Shown here piece after piece: positions 8,600-17,175 of a stretch of DNA of 64,000 nt (positions are counted from its first letter, which is position 1; each line of letters begins with the position of its first letter). The position numbers and the translations under genes were made by a program. A model generated the notes under the pieces. That model made no database searches. It worked only from the letters and a program-made list of their open reading frames with translations, and was not told the origin of the DNA. The stretch comes from Caulobacter ginsengisoli. GTDB lineage: Bacteria; Pseudomonadota; Alphaproteobacteria; Caulobacterales; Caulobacteraceae. The stretch spans positions 1 to 64,000 of the forward strand of contig NZ_JAUSVS010000004.1 of NCBI RefSeq assembly GCF_030814835.1, in the 5' to 3' direction.

Positions 8600-9970
8600 A
8601 TGGCCGTGTTGGAGGATGATCGCCCCCTGACGCTCGATGACCTGACGGCCTATTTCGCTTCAGGCGGCAAGCCGAAGTCGAAATGGAAGGTCGGGGCCGA
8701 GCACGAGAAGTTCGTCTTCCGGCTCGCGGGTCACGGGCCCGTGGAATACGAGGGCGAGGCCGGCATCAAGGCGCTGCTGGAAGGCCTGATGGAGTTCGGC
8801 TGGAAGGCCGTGACCGAGACCCGCCCAGACGGCGGCGAGACCCTGATCGCGCTGAACCGCGGCGGCGGCAATATCAGCCTGGAGCCGGGCGGCCAGTTCG
8901 AGCTTTCCGGCGCCCCGCTCGAGACCATGCACGACATCTGCCAGGAGACCGGCCAGCACCTGCAGGAGGTCAAGTCGGTGGCCGACCGGTTGGGTCTGGG
9001 GTTTCTGGGCCTGGGCTTCCATCCCACGATGCGCCGCGAAGACGCGCCGATGATGCCCAAGGGCCGCTACAAGATCATGCGCCGCTACATGCCGCTGGTC
9101 GGCAATCTGGGCCTGGACATGATGTTCCGCACCTGCACGGTGCAGGCCAATCTCGACTTCCTCGACGAAGCCGACATGGTCGCCAAGTTCCGCATGAGCC
9201 TGGCCCTGCAGCCCATCGCCACCGCCCTGTTCGCCAATTCGCCGTTCACCGAGGGCAAGCCCAACGGCTTCCTCTCGGCCCGCGCCAATGTCTGGACCGA
9301 CACCGATCCGGACCGCACGGGCCTTTTGGATTTCGTCTTCGAGGACGGCTTCGACTTCGAGCGCTACGCCCGCTGGGCGCTGGACGTGCCGATGTATTTC
9401 GTCAAGCGCGAGGGCCTCTATGTCGACGTGGCGGGGCAGTCGTTCCGGCAGTTCATGGAGGGCGGCCTGCCCGGCTTCCAGGGCCAGCGGCCCTCGATCA
9501 AGGATTGGGCCGACCACACCACCACCCTGTTCCCGGAAGTCCGCCTGAAGACCTATCTGGAAATGCGCGGCGCCGACGGCGGGCCCTGGAGCCGCCTCTG
9601 TGCCCTGCCGGCCCTGTGGACCGGCCTCTTCTATGACGACGCGGCCCTGGCCGCGGCCTGGGACCTCTGCAAGCACTGGACGGCCGAGGAGCGCCACGCC
9701 TTACGCAACGACGTGCCGCGCCTGGGCCTCAAGGCCGTGGTCGCCGGCCGCACCGCCCAGGACGTCGCCAAGGACATGGTCGCCATCGCCCATGAGGGTC
9801 TGCAGCGCCGGGCCCGGCTGGACGGCGGCTTCATCGACGAGTCCACCTATCTGGGCGAACTGCACGCCATCGCCGACAGCGGCCTGACCCCGGCCGACCG
9901 GCTGCTGGAGCTGTACCGCGGGCCCTGGCAGGGGGACGTGAACCGGGCGTTCCTGGAGTGTGCTTACTAG
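8600..9970 (+). CDS. gshA: Glutamate-cysteine ligase, plant/alphaproteobacterial type
   Basis: A 456-aa enzyme catalysing the first step of glutathione synthesis, ATP-dependent joining of glutamate to cysteine. It matches the plant-like GshA family: KWKVGAEHEKFVF near the N-terminus, LEPGGQFELSGAP in the active-site region, GLGFHPTM and GRYKIMRRYMP. The frame is open upstream to 8474, but the ATG at 8600 is preferred because GGGAGGG sits 7-14 bases before it. The gene diverges from the TauD-like gene. Confidence 0.92.
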   Translation: MAVLEDDRPLTLDDLTAYFASGGKPKSKWKVGAEHEKFVFRLAGHGPVEYEGEAGIKALLEGLMEFGWKAVTETRPDGGETLIALNRGGGNISLEPGGQFELSGAPLETMHDICQETGQHLQEVKSVADRLGLGFLGLGFHPTMRREDAPMMPKGRYKIMRRYMPLVGNLGLDMMFRTCTVQANLDFLDEADMVAKFRMSLALQPIATALFANSPFTEGKPNGFLSARANVWTDTDPDRTGLLDFVFEDGFDFERYARWALDVPMYFVKREGLYVDVAGQSFRQFMEGGLPGFQGQRPSIKDWADHTTTLFPEVRLKTYLEMRGADGGPWSRLCALPALWTGLFYDDAALAAAWDLCKHWTAEERHALRNDVPRLGLKAVVAGRTAQDVAKDMVAIAHEGLQRRARLDGGFIDESTYLGELHAIADSGLTPADRLLELYRGPWQGDVNRAFLECAY

Positions 9971-9974
9971 GCCC

Positions 9975-10119
9975 GGTGAGGGGGTTGTGGAGGCTCCGGC
10001 CCCCGCTGGCGGCCCCACAGGGTAAAGCCTTGCTTGTGAAACGCTCCGGCGCGTGATTTTCTCCCCGGCAAATCAGTGGCCGGGCAGCGGGGGAAACGAC
10101 CGCCTGGACCACCCTCACC
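9975..10119. repeat. Imperfect palindromic intergenic element
   Basis: A 145-bp element between gshA and the peptide transporter. The ends match as inverted GGTGAGGG (9975-9982) and CCCTCACC (10112-10119), and an inner perfect pair is CCCCCGCTG (10000-10008) with CAGCGGGGG (10085-10093). No second copy was found in the window. It could be a REP/MITE-like element or a large mRNA hairpin. Confidence 0.5.
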
Positions 10120-10140
10120 AGTCGGGGTCTTCAAGGCACA

Positions 10141-12093
10141 ATGAACAGTATCGTCGTCATCGTTGGCGTCCTTATCACGCTGTTGACCGGGATTCCGGTC
10201 GTCATGCAGCTGGTCAAGGGCCATCCCAGGGGCCTCTTCATCCTCTTCTTCGCCGAGATGTGGGAGCGGTTCTCCTACTACGGCATGCGCGGCCTGCTGG
10301 TCTTCTTCCTGACCAAGCACTTCCTGTTCGACGACGGCTTCGCCAACACTCAGTACGGCTCCTACACCAGCCTGGTCTACCTGCTGCCGCTGATCGGCGG
10401 CATCCTGGCCGACCGCTATCTGGGCACCCGCAAGGCCATCGCCTTCGGGGCCCTGCTGCTGGTGTTCGGCCACCTGACCATGGCCGTCGAGGGCAAGCCG
10501 GCCCAGCAGGTGCTGACCTATCCGGTCTGCGCCGCCGCCGACACCGCCTGCAAGAGCGTCGACTACGGCTTCAAGGCCGAGGGCGTCGGCTCGGCCCGCA
10601 AGGTCAATCTGCTGATCGACGGCAAGACCTACGACTACGCCAGCACCAAGGACGGTGGCTTCGAGATCAAGGGCCTGGCCCCCGGCGGCGTCCTGCCGAC
10701 GGTCCTGGCCAAGGACAGCTACAAGCTTTCCGTGGTCGGCCGCGACCAGATGTATGTGAACATCTTCTTCCTGGCCCTGGCCCTGATCGTCATGGGGGTG
10801 GGCTTCCTGAAAGCCAACATCTCCTCGATCGTCGGCCAGCTCTATCCCAAGGGCGATCCGCGCCGGGACTCCGGCTTCACCCTCTACTACTACGGCATCA
10901 ACCTGGGGGCCTTCTGGGCCGCCATCCTCTGCGGCTATCTCGGTGAGAACTTCGGCTGGAGCTACGGCTTCGGGGCCGCCGGGATCGGCATGCTGCTGGG
11001 CTTCCTGGTCTTCGTGCTGGGCAAGCCCCTGCTGGAAGGCCATGGCGAACCGCCCAACCCCGAACTGCTGGCCAGGCCCGTGGCCGGCCCGCTGAACCGC
11101 GAGCACATCATCTATCTCCTGGGCCTGCTGGGCGTGGCCGGGGTCTGGTTCCTGGTGCAGCGTAACAGCCTGGTGGGCCTTGGCCTGGGGATCAGCTCGA
11201 TCGCCGTGCTGGCCTATGTCGGCTTCTTCATGGTCACCAAATGCGACAGCCAGGAGCGGGGGCGGCTGCTGCTGGCCCTGTTCCTGGTCGCCGGCTCGGT
11301 GGTGTTCTGGACCCTGTTCGAACAGGCCGGCACCTCGCTCAACCTGTTCGCCGACCGCAACACCAACCTGGACCTGATCAACGCGCCGACCACCCTCAAC
11401 ATCCTGGGCCACCCGCTGTTCCTGGGCACCCGGGCGATGTGGGACGCCGCCGGCGCGCCGGCCGGGACCTGGTGGATCGACATGGGCTTCTCGGCCGCCC
11501 AGACCCAGTCGTTCAACGCCGGCTTCATCCTGATCTTCGCCCCCATCTTCGCCGCCCTCTGGGCCTGGATGGGCCGGCGGGGCCGGGACCCCAACCCGGT
11601 CACCAAGTTCGGCCTGGGCCTGATGCAGGTGGGCCTGGGCTTCCTGGTCATCGTCGCCAGCCAGGGCATGGCCGATACGAGCTTCCGCCTGCCGCTGCTG
11701 GTGCTGGGCGTGGTCTATCTGCTGCACACCACCGGCGAGCTCTGCCTCTCGCCCGTGGGCCTGTCGCAGATCACCAAGCTGGCCCCGCCGGTGCTGGTCT
11801 CGACCATGATGGCCGTCTGGTTCCTGTCCTCGTCCTGGGCCCAGTTCGTGGGGGCCAAGATCGCCGCCCTGACCGCCAGCGAGACGGTGGGCGGGCAGGT
11901 GCTGGATCCGGGCGCGGCCCTGCAGTCCTCGATCCAGGTCTTCCTGACCATCGGCCTGATCGGCATCGGGGTCGGCGTGCTGTTCCTGATCGCCGCGCCG
12001 TTCCTCAAACACCTGGCCCACGGCGCCGACGACACCACCGGGCCGGAGGAGCCCCCCGTGGACGGCGAGCGCCAGACGGTGCCGCAGGGGTAG
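10141..12093 (+). CDS. POT/PTR-family proton-dependent peptide transporter
   Basis: A 650-aa inner-membrane MFS transporter for di- and tripeptides. The POT signature ExxERFxYY is present as EMWERFSYYGMRG (~residues 37-49), followed by YLLPLIGGILADRYLG. After the third or fourth helix a soluble insertion of about 80 residues (~118-205) contains two cysteines and Gly/Lys-rich beta-like sequence before helices resume at MYVNIFFLALALIVMG. Typical POT proteins are ~460-500 aa, so this is a long form. AAGG lies just before the ATG. A clear terminator follows. Confidence 0.9.
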   Translation: MNSIVVIVGVLITLLTGIPVVMQLVKGHPRGLFILFFAEMWERFSYYGMRGLLVFFLTKHFLFDDGFANTQYGSYTSLVYLLPLIGGILADRYLGTRKAIAFGALLLVFGHLTMAVEGKPAQQVLTYPVCAAADTACKSVDYGFKAEGVGSARKVNLLIDGKTYDYASTKDGGFEIKGLAPGGVLPTVLAKDSYKLSVVGRDQMYVNIFFLALALIVMGVGFLKANISSIVGQLYPKGDPRRDSGFTLYYYGINLGAFWAAILCGYLGENFGWSYGFGAAGIGMLLGFLVFVLGKPLLEGHGEPPNPELLARPVAGPLNREHIIYLLGLLGVAGVWFLVQRNSLVGLGLGISSIAVLAYVGFFMVTKCDSQERGRLLLALFLVAGSVVFWTLFEQAGTSLNLFADRNTNLDLINAPTTLNILGHPLFLGTRAMWDAAGAPAGTWWIDMGFSAAQTQSFNAGFILIFAPIFAALWAWMGRRGRDPNPVTKFGLGLMQVGLGFLVIVASQGMADTSFRLPLLVLGVVYLLHTTGELCLSPVGLSQITKLAPPVLVSTMMAVWFLSSSWAQFVGAKIAALTASETVGGQVLDPGAALQSSIQVFLTIGLIGIGVGVLFLIAAPFLKHLAHGADDTTGPEEPPVDGERQTVPQG

Positions 12094-12099
12094 GGGATG

Positions 12100-12155
12100 T
12101 AGCCCCCTCCCGCTCGCGGCTTTGCCGCGAGTCGCCTCCCCCAGAGGGTGAGGAA
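12100..12155. repeat. Hairpin half-element resembling repeat family A
   Basis: The stretch has an 8-bp hairpin, CTCGCGGC-TTT-GCCGCGAG (12113-12131), flanked by CCCCTCCC and CCTCCCCC tracts and ending GAGGGTGAGGAA. It has the layout of one arm of repeat family A (C-tract, hairpin, C-tract, G-rich end). It may be a decayed or solo half copy; sequence identity is only partial. Confidence 0.4.
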
Positions 12156-12166
12156 TAGCGTCGAAG

Positions 12167-12190
12167 GCCCCGGAGCGATCCGGGGCTTTC
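12167..12190. terminator. Intrinsic terminator after the peptide transporter
   Basis: A perfect 8-bp stem GCCCCGGA-GCGA-TCCGGGGC with a GNRA tetraloop, followed by TTTCTT on the plus strand and preceded by GAAGG. It lies between convergent genes (transporter and TonB-dependent receptor) and could serve both strands. Confidence 0.8.
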
Positions 12191-12241
12191 TTCGTCAGAG
12201 CCGGGCCTTGGCTGAGGGGCTGAGCGCCCGACAGTGAGGCT

Positions 12242-14296
12242 TTAGCCGAACGTCTTGCGCAGCTTCATGTAGACGATCGGGCCGTTCTCGTAGCGGCGCG
12301 AGGCCAGGGTATCGAGGGGGTTGGTGTTGCGCGGGCCGGTGTAGTTGAACTGGTATTTGGCCAGGTCGCGCGAGGTGGCGTTCTGCAGCTCGACCCGCAG
12401 CATCAGGTCGGGCCGGGGCTTCCACTCGATGAAGGGCACCACGAAGGTGCGCAGCTTGACCGTCTCGATCTGGTCGAGCCGGTAGTATTTCTCGCGCCAG
12501 CCGCCAAAGGCGTCGACACCCCATTTCAGGTGATGGGACGGGACGTCCTGGATGAAGGTCAGGTTCCAGTCGACCGGATGCTCGCCGGCGACGCGGCGGG
12601 TGGCCCCCGTGGTCGGGTCGGTGACCTCCGAACGGCGGATCGAGCCGTCGCCCTTCAGCTGCGCGCCTTTGAGGCCCAACCGGTCCAGGGGGAGGGTGAA
12701 GTTGACCAGGGCCGCATCGCGGAAGCCGTCGCCGATGTTGCCGGGCGCGTCGAAGGGGGCGCCGCCGCCGGACGGATAGATGGGCTTGCTGTCGATGACG
12801 TCGGTGTATTTGAAATGGCGCAGCGTGATGGTGACGCTGCCGGTGTCCCAGAACCGCCGCTCATAGGCCAGCTCGACCACCCAGTTCTGCTGCGGGTTGA
12901 GGTCGGGATTGCCGGCGGTGATCACCCCGGTGTTCAGCGACGAGGAGGCGACGAAGTCGCCGAAGTCCAGCTGGCCCACCTCGCGCTCGAGCCGGAAGCG
13001 GATCTGGTCCTTGGGGTCCGGCGACCAGGTCGCCAGCAGGCGCGGCTTGGCGAACTGCAGGGTCTTTTCCAGGGTCACGTCGCCGGACGAGGAGATCTTG
13101 GAGGTCTCGAAGCGCAGGCCGGTCTCGATGGTCAGGGTGGCGAAGGGCTTCCAGGTGGCGGTGCCGAACAGCTCGCCCCGCGTCTCCTCGACCCGGACGT
13201 TGGCGGCCGGCAGCGTCACCGCCCCGCCGTTGACGATCAGCGAGGTCTCGCTCTCCAGCCAGTTGAAGGCGCCTTCGCCGCCGGTCTCGAACGACAGGTT
13301 GTCGGACATCCGGAAGTTCAGGGTCGCCCGGCCCACCGACTCGCCGATCTTGCGGTTGTTGCTGAAGGTGACGCTGTCGGGGGCCTGGTTGAAGGCGGCG
13401 GCGTAGTCGTCGGTCTTCCACTGCTGCAGGAACAGGGCGTGGACCTTGGTGCGCGGCCCCGTTTCGCGGGTCCAGTCGGCGCCCAGTTCGCCCTGCCACT
13501 TGTCCTCGCCCTCGCGGTCGGTCGCGAAGGCCGGGCCGGGGATGAAGTTGTCGCGCTCGCCGTAGAAGAACCGGTCGTTCATCAGCCGGGCGTTGGCGCG
13601 GAAGCGGCCGCCGGCCAGCGGGAAGGCGTAGGCCCCGGTGGCCACCGCCTGGGTCCCATCGCCCTCGGTATTGAGCTTGGCCTCTTCCAACACCGTCCCG
13701 CTGGTGTTGCGCAGGCTGTAGGGACCATCGCCTGCCCCGTCGTCGAGATAAGAGGCGATGACAAACGAGCCCTCCAGCAGGGTGTCGTTGGTCCGCCGCG
13801 TGCCTTCGAAGCGGATGCCGGGGGTCTGGCGGCCGTCATAGATGGAGCCGTCGACCAGCACGAAGACGCCGCTGGTCGAGGTCCCCTTCTTGCGCACGAC
13901 GTTGGCGATGACCGTCTTGCCCTGCATGTCGATGCCGGGGGCGCCGCCCCGGATCAGGTCGATGCGCTCGACCTGGCCGGCCGGGATGCGCTTGAGGATG
14001 CTTTCCAGGTCGTCGGTCTTGCTGGTCGGCCGCTCGCCGTCGATCAGCACATTGCCGGCCGCGCCGCCAAAGCCGCGCACGCCGCTGCCGCCGTCGAACG
14101 CGAAACCGGGCACGCGGTCCAGCATGTCCATGGCGGTGCTGGGCGAGGCCGAGGCGAAGAAGGCCGCCGGATAGGGCTCCACGCCCTGGACGACCGGGGG
14201 CGGCGCCGCGGCGGCCTCAGGGCTCACGGCGGCGAGCGTCACGAAAAGCGGTCCAAAGGTCATGTCAAAGGCGTCCCCACGAGCCCCCCGGCCCAT
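12242..14296 (-). CDS. TonB-dependent receptor-like outer-membrane protein
   Basis: About 684 aa. After a short leader (FGPLFVTLAAVSPEAAAA) comes a plug domain with MDMLDRVPGFAFDGGSGVRGFGG and NVLIDGERPTSKTDDLESIL, then IPAGQVERIDLIRGGAPGI. The remaining two thirds alternate amphipathic strands, and the C-terminus is MKLRKTFG, ending in an aromatic/Gly as outer-membrane barrels often do. No obvious TonB box was recognised. The start is uncertain: GTG 14332, ATG 14296 (chosen; basic residues before the hydrophobic leader) or ATG 14263. The substrate is unknown. Confidence 0.82.
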   Translation of the reverse strand: MGRGARGDAFDMTFGPLFVTLAAVSPEAAAAPPPVVQGVEPYPAAFFASASPSTAMDMLDRVPGFAFDGGSGVRGFGGAAGNVLIDGERPTSKTDDLESILKRIPAGQVERIDLIRGGAPGIDMQGKTVIANVVRKKGTSTSGVFVLVDGSIYDGRQTPGIRFEGTRRTNDTLLEGSFVIASYLDDGAGDGPYSLRNTSGTVLEEAKLNTEGDGTQAVATGAYAFPLAGGRFRANARLMNDRFFYGERDNFIPGPAFATDREGEDKWQGELGADWTRETGPRTKVHALFLQQWKTDDYAAAFNQAPDSVTFSNNRKIGESVGRATLNFRMSDNLSFETGGEGAFNWLESETSLIVNGGAVTLPAANVRVEETRGELFGTATWKPFATLTIETGLRFETSKISSSGDVTLEKTLQFAKPRLLATWSPDPKDQIRFRLEREVGQLDFGDFVASSSLNTGVITAGNPDLNPQQNWVVELAYERRFWDTGSVTITLRHFKYTDVIDSKPIYPSGGGAPFDAPGNIGDGFRDAALVNFTLPLDRLGLKGAQLKGDGSIRRSEVTDPTTGATRRVAGEHPVDWNLTFIQDVPSHHLKWGVDAFGGWREKYYRLDQIETVKLRTFVVPFIEWKPRPDLMLRVELQNATSRDLAKYQFNYTGPRNTNPLDTLASRRYENGPIVYMKLRKTFG

Positions 14297-14417
14297 GTCT
14301 TGTCGGCGCTCAAACTGGTCTGAACTGACCACCCGGCGTTAGTTACAAGCCTGAAATGTGGATTAAATCTCTGCAACAATACTGGCTCGCGCCGTTAAGC
14401 CTCGTTAAGCCTTCACC

Positions 14418-15215
14418 ATGACCCTGCCCGTCTTCGACACTATCGCCCTGGACCAGCCGGCCCCGCATGTCCTGCGCATCCGCTTCAACCGGCCGGACGT
14501 CGCCAACGCGCTGAACACCGCCATGGCCCGCGACGTGCTGAGCCTGTTCCAGGGCTTGATCCTCGATCCACAGGACTGGCGCTGCCTGATCCTGACCGGG
14601 GCGGGCGACAAGGCCTTCTGCGCCGGGGGCGACCTGAAGGAGCGCCACGGCATGACCGACGCCGCCTGGCAGGCCCAGCATGTGCTGTTCGAACAGGCCT
14701 TCTACGCGCTGATGGACAGCCCCGTGCCGGTGATCGCGGCGGTCAACGGCGCGGCCTATGGCGGCGGCTGCGAGTTCGCCCTGGCCTGCGACTTCATCCA
14801 TGCGGCCGAGACGGCGCGGTTCGCCCTGACCGAGACCCGCCTGGGCATCATTCCCGGCTGCGGCGGCACCCAGAACCTGCCCCGGGCCGTGGGCGTGCGG
14901 CGGGCCCGCGAACTGATCCTGACCGGCCGTCCGTTCTCGGCCCGGGAGGCGGCCGACTGGGGCATGGTCAACCGGGTGGTCCCGCTGGGCGATCTGGAAG
15001 ACAGCGTGCTGGAAACCGCCGCCGCCATCGCCGCCGGCGGCCCCATCGCCGTGCGCCAGGCCCGCCGGGCCATGGGACTGGGGATCGAGACCGACCTGAA
15101 GACCGGGCTGGCCCTGGAGGTCGAGGCCTACAATCGGACGATCCCGACGGCGGACCGCCGCGAGGGCGTGGCGGCGTTCAACGAGAAACGGCCGGCGGTT
15201 TTCCGAGGGGAGTAG
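14418..15215 (+). CDS. Enoyl-CoA hydratase/isomerase family protein
   Basis: A 265-aa crotonase-fold protein, probably hydrating enoyl-CoA or acting in a related CoA reaction. Oxyanion-hole motifs are AFCAGGDLKE and NGAAYGGGCEFALACD; the catalytic-loop region is LTETRLGIIPGCGGTQNLPR. There is no signal peptide. It diverges from the TonB-dependent receptor gene and is monocistronic, bounded downstream by a palindromic repeat. Its exact substrate cannot be assigned. Confidence 0.88.
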   Translation: MTLPVFDTIALDQPAPHVLRIRFNRPDVANALNTAMARDVLSLFQGLILDPQDWRCLILTGAGDKAFCAGGDLKERHGMTDAAWQAQHVLFEQAFYALMDSPVPVIAAVNGAAYGGGCEFALACDFIHAAETARFALTETRLGIIPGCGGTQNLPRAVGVRRARELILTGRPFSAREAADWGMVNRVVPLGDLEDSVLETAAAIAAGGPIAVRQARRAMGLGIETDLKTGLALEVEAYNRTIPTADRREGVAAFNEKRPAVFRGE

Positions 15216-15243
15216 GCGAGAGTCACCCCACGCCCAACCCAAA

Positions 15244-15384
15244 CCGTCATTCCAGGCCTTGTGCCTGGAATCCCGCCATCCGCCGCACGTGAGCAAGGCC
15301 GTGGGGCGTCCACGCTACAGCTTCATCGCCGTCATTCGCAGCGAGCGGAACGCGGGATCCTGGGCACAAGGCCCAGGATGACGG
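15244..15384. repeat. Composite inverted repeat with CTTGT/ACAAG hairpins
   Basis: An intergenic element bounded by CCGTCAT (15244) and ATGACGG (15384). The left hairpin is TTCCAGGC-CTTGT-GCCTGGAA (15250-15270); the right hairpin is ATCCTGGGC-ACAAG-GCCCAGGAT (15357-15379). The two ends are inverted copies of one unit. Related hairpins occur at 30631-30720. This is a common style of dispersed repeat in alphaproteobacteria and may also terminate transcription between the convergent flanking genes. Confidence 0.7.
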
Positions 15385-15399
15385 TTGAAAAGTGAATGG

Positions 15400-16128
15400 T
15401 CAGCGTTCCAACTTGAACGCCGCCAGCCGCTCGTAGTGGGGCCGGGCCGCTTCGGCGATGGGCTTCAGGTCCTCGCGCAGCACCGCCGCCTCCTCGCGGG
15501 GCGGGCCAAAACCCGTGGATTTCTCGACGGCGTCGTACCAGGCCGGGGCCCAGACCCCGTCGCTCATCCGGCGGCCGGCGGGCCAGGCCAGCATCGCCTC
15601 GCTGAACGGGACATCCAGGGCCGCGCACAACGCCGTCAGCATGCCCCGCGGATCGGCCAGCACGTCGCGGCCCTCGACCACGGGCGGGGCCCTGCCCAGC
15701 CGGTCGGCCTCGCGCTCGAACAGCTCGCGCTGCCGCTCAAAGCCGATATCGGCCAGGGTGACGCTCTCGCGCTTGACCGTGTAGCTGGCCAGCACCGCTT
15801 CAGGCTCGCGGATCAGGAAGGCATTGCGGCACTGCCCGGTCCAGTCCAGCGCCACACCGGGCAGCATGTGGTGGGTCATGTGCTTCTGGTAGTGGATCGC
15901 CGCCCCGCCGGGCGCCGCGCCGGTGAGGTCCGCCGCCACCTCGTCCCAGTCCCGCGACTGGCTGGCCAGCACCGCCTCGCGCATCGGATGGTCCAGGCCG
16001 GTGGCGGCCAGATAGGCGGCGTAGAAGGGCTCGTCGACGACGGTGGTGTCGGGGCGGTTCTCGAAGGCCCGCATCATCGCCGTGGAGATGTTGCGCGGCC
16101 CCGACCACATGGCGATGCGCACGGTCAT
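15400..16128 (-). CDS. Sulfotransferase-like P-loop protein
   Basis: A 242-aa protein starting MTVRIAMWSGPRNISTAMM. The SGPRNIST stretch (residues 9-16) matches the 5'-phosphosulfate-binding loop of PAPS-dependent sulfotransferases, and FLIREPEAVLASY matches the 3'-phosphate-binding region. The ATG at 16128 is chosen because it begins the family N-terminus and overlaps the upstream aminotransferase-like stop by ATGA. A longer frame upstream is the antisense shadow of that gene. True sulfotransferase activity is not proven; neither acceptor nor PAPS synthesis genes are nearby. Confidence 0.75.
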   Translation of the reverse strand: MTVRIAMWSGPRNISTAMMRAFENRPDTTVVDEPFYAAYLAATGLDHPMREAVLASQSRDWDEVAADLTGAAPGGAAIHYQKHMTHHMLPGVALDWTGQCRNAFLIREPEAVLASYTVKRESVTLADIGFERQRELFEREADRLGRAPPVVEGRDVLADPRGMLTALCAALDVPFSEAMLAWPAGRRMSDGVWAPAWYDAVEKSTGFGPPREEAAVLREDLKPIAEAARPHYERLAAFKLER

Positions 16129-17036
16129 CGGGCGGCTTCCGCGTCCTTGAGGGCCTCGTAGAGCGCCTTCAGCCGCGTGGTCACCGGCCCGGGCAGGGCC
16201 AGAGGCAGGGCCCGGCCGTCGATCTCGCGGATCGGGGTCAGGCCGCCGAAGGTGCCGGTGACGAAGGCTTCGTCCGCGGTCTGGGCGTCTTCGAGCGGGA
16301 AGTCGCCCAACTGGATCGGCACGCCGTTCACGCGGCAGAGCTCGATGACATTGGCCCGGGTCACGCCGTTGAAGCAGTAGTCGCCGCGCGAGGTCCGCAC
16401 CTCGCCGTCCCTGACCCAGAAGAAGTTGGTGGCGTTGCAGCTGGAGACATGGCCGTGCGGGTCCAGCATCAGCGCCTCGTCGGCCCCGGCGCGGATGGCC
16501 TGCTGCAGGGCGATGATCAGATTCAGGCGGCTGTGACTGTTCAGCCGCATGTCGAACATCTCCCTGGGCGTGCAGAGGATCGAACTGGTGTGCAGCGACA
16601 GGCCCCGGGTCGCCAGGGCGGGGCTGGGCGACTTCCATTCGGCGACGATGACGACGGTGGGTTTGCCCAGCGCATTGCGCGGATCCTGGTTGCAGGCCGC
16701 CTTCTCGCCGCGGGTGACCATCAGCCGGATATGGACGCCGTCCTCCATGCCGTTGGCGGCGAAGAGTTCGTTCAGCGCCTCGACCACACCCTGGCGGGTC
16801 AGGCCGATATCCAGATCGATGGCGCCGGCCCCCTCGAACAGCCGGTCCAGATGGGTTTCCAGGAACATCAGCCGGCCCCGGTGCAGCCGCAGCCCCTCCC
16901 AGACCCCATCACCCAGCACGAACCCGGCGTCGAAGATCGAGACTTTTGCGTCCCGCTTGGGGACCAGCGCCCCGTTCAGCCAGACCAGCGCCGTCTCGTT
17001 GCGCGGGTCGGCGGCGAAATCCTGACTGCCGGCCAT
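16125..17036 (-). CDS. Class IV aminotransferase homologue (BCAT/D-AAT fold) lacking the usual PLP lysine
   Basis: A 303-aa fold-type IV protein with family features FDAGFVLGDGVWEGLRLHRGR (split about residue 45), HIRLMVTRGEKA and AGADEALMLDPHGHV. In branched-chain and D-amino-acid aminotransferases the PLP Schiff-base lysine sits in a KSLNxLxN-type segment; here the aligned segment is NSHSRLN (166-172), with Asn in that place. The following acidic position is also changed (VSSCNATNFFW). It may be a non-standard enzyme or inactive as a transaminase. The stop overlaps the start of the sulfotransferase-like gene. Confidence 0.78.
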   Translation of the reverse strand: MAGSQDFAADPRNETALVWLNGALVPKRDAKVSIFDAGFVLGDGVWEGLRLHRGRLMFLETHLDRLFEGAGAIDLDIGLTRQGVVEALNELFAANGMEDGVHIRLMVTRGEKAACNQDPRNALGKPTVVIVAEWKSPSPALATRGLSLHTSSILCTPREMFDMRLNSHSRLNLIIALQQAIRAGADEALMLDPHGHVSSCNATNFFWVRDGEVRTSRGDYCFNGVTRANVIELCRVNGVPIQLGDFPLEDAQTADEAFVTGTFGGLTPIREIDGRALPLALPGPVTTRLKALYEALKDAEAAR

Positions 17037-17128
17037 CTGCTTCTCCCTGAATCAGGAAGAGGCCCTTCTCGCCCCCTAGGCGTCAAGTCGCCGCAGGGGC
17101 TTCGTTTGGGGAGTGTGTCGGCTGGCAG

Positions 17129-17160
17129 CCGACATTGCTTGCCAATATGTTGGCGGTCGG
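17129..17160. promoter_or_regulatory. Candidate operator upstream of the paralogue pair
   Basis: A nested dyad: CCGAC (17129-17133) with GTCGG (17156-17160), and GCCAA (17141-17145) with TTGGC (17150-17154) around TATG. It lies 15 bases before the GTG of the first winged-helix gene and in the gap from the divergent aminotransferase-like gene. It could be a site for autoregulation. Position and symmetry are the only evidence. Confidence 0.4.
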
Positions 17161-17175
17161 GGGACGTGATCAGCC

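Noticed and set aside
9967..12021. A 684-codon minus-strand open frame
   Set aside because: It is antisense to the POT transporter, which has its signature motif and TM helices. The antisense product is compositionally biased.
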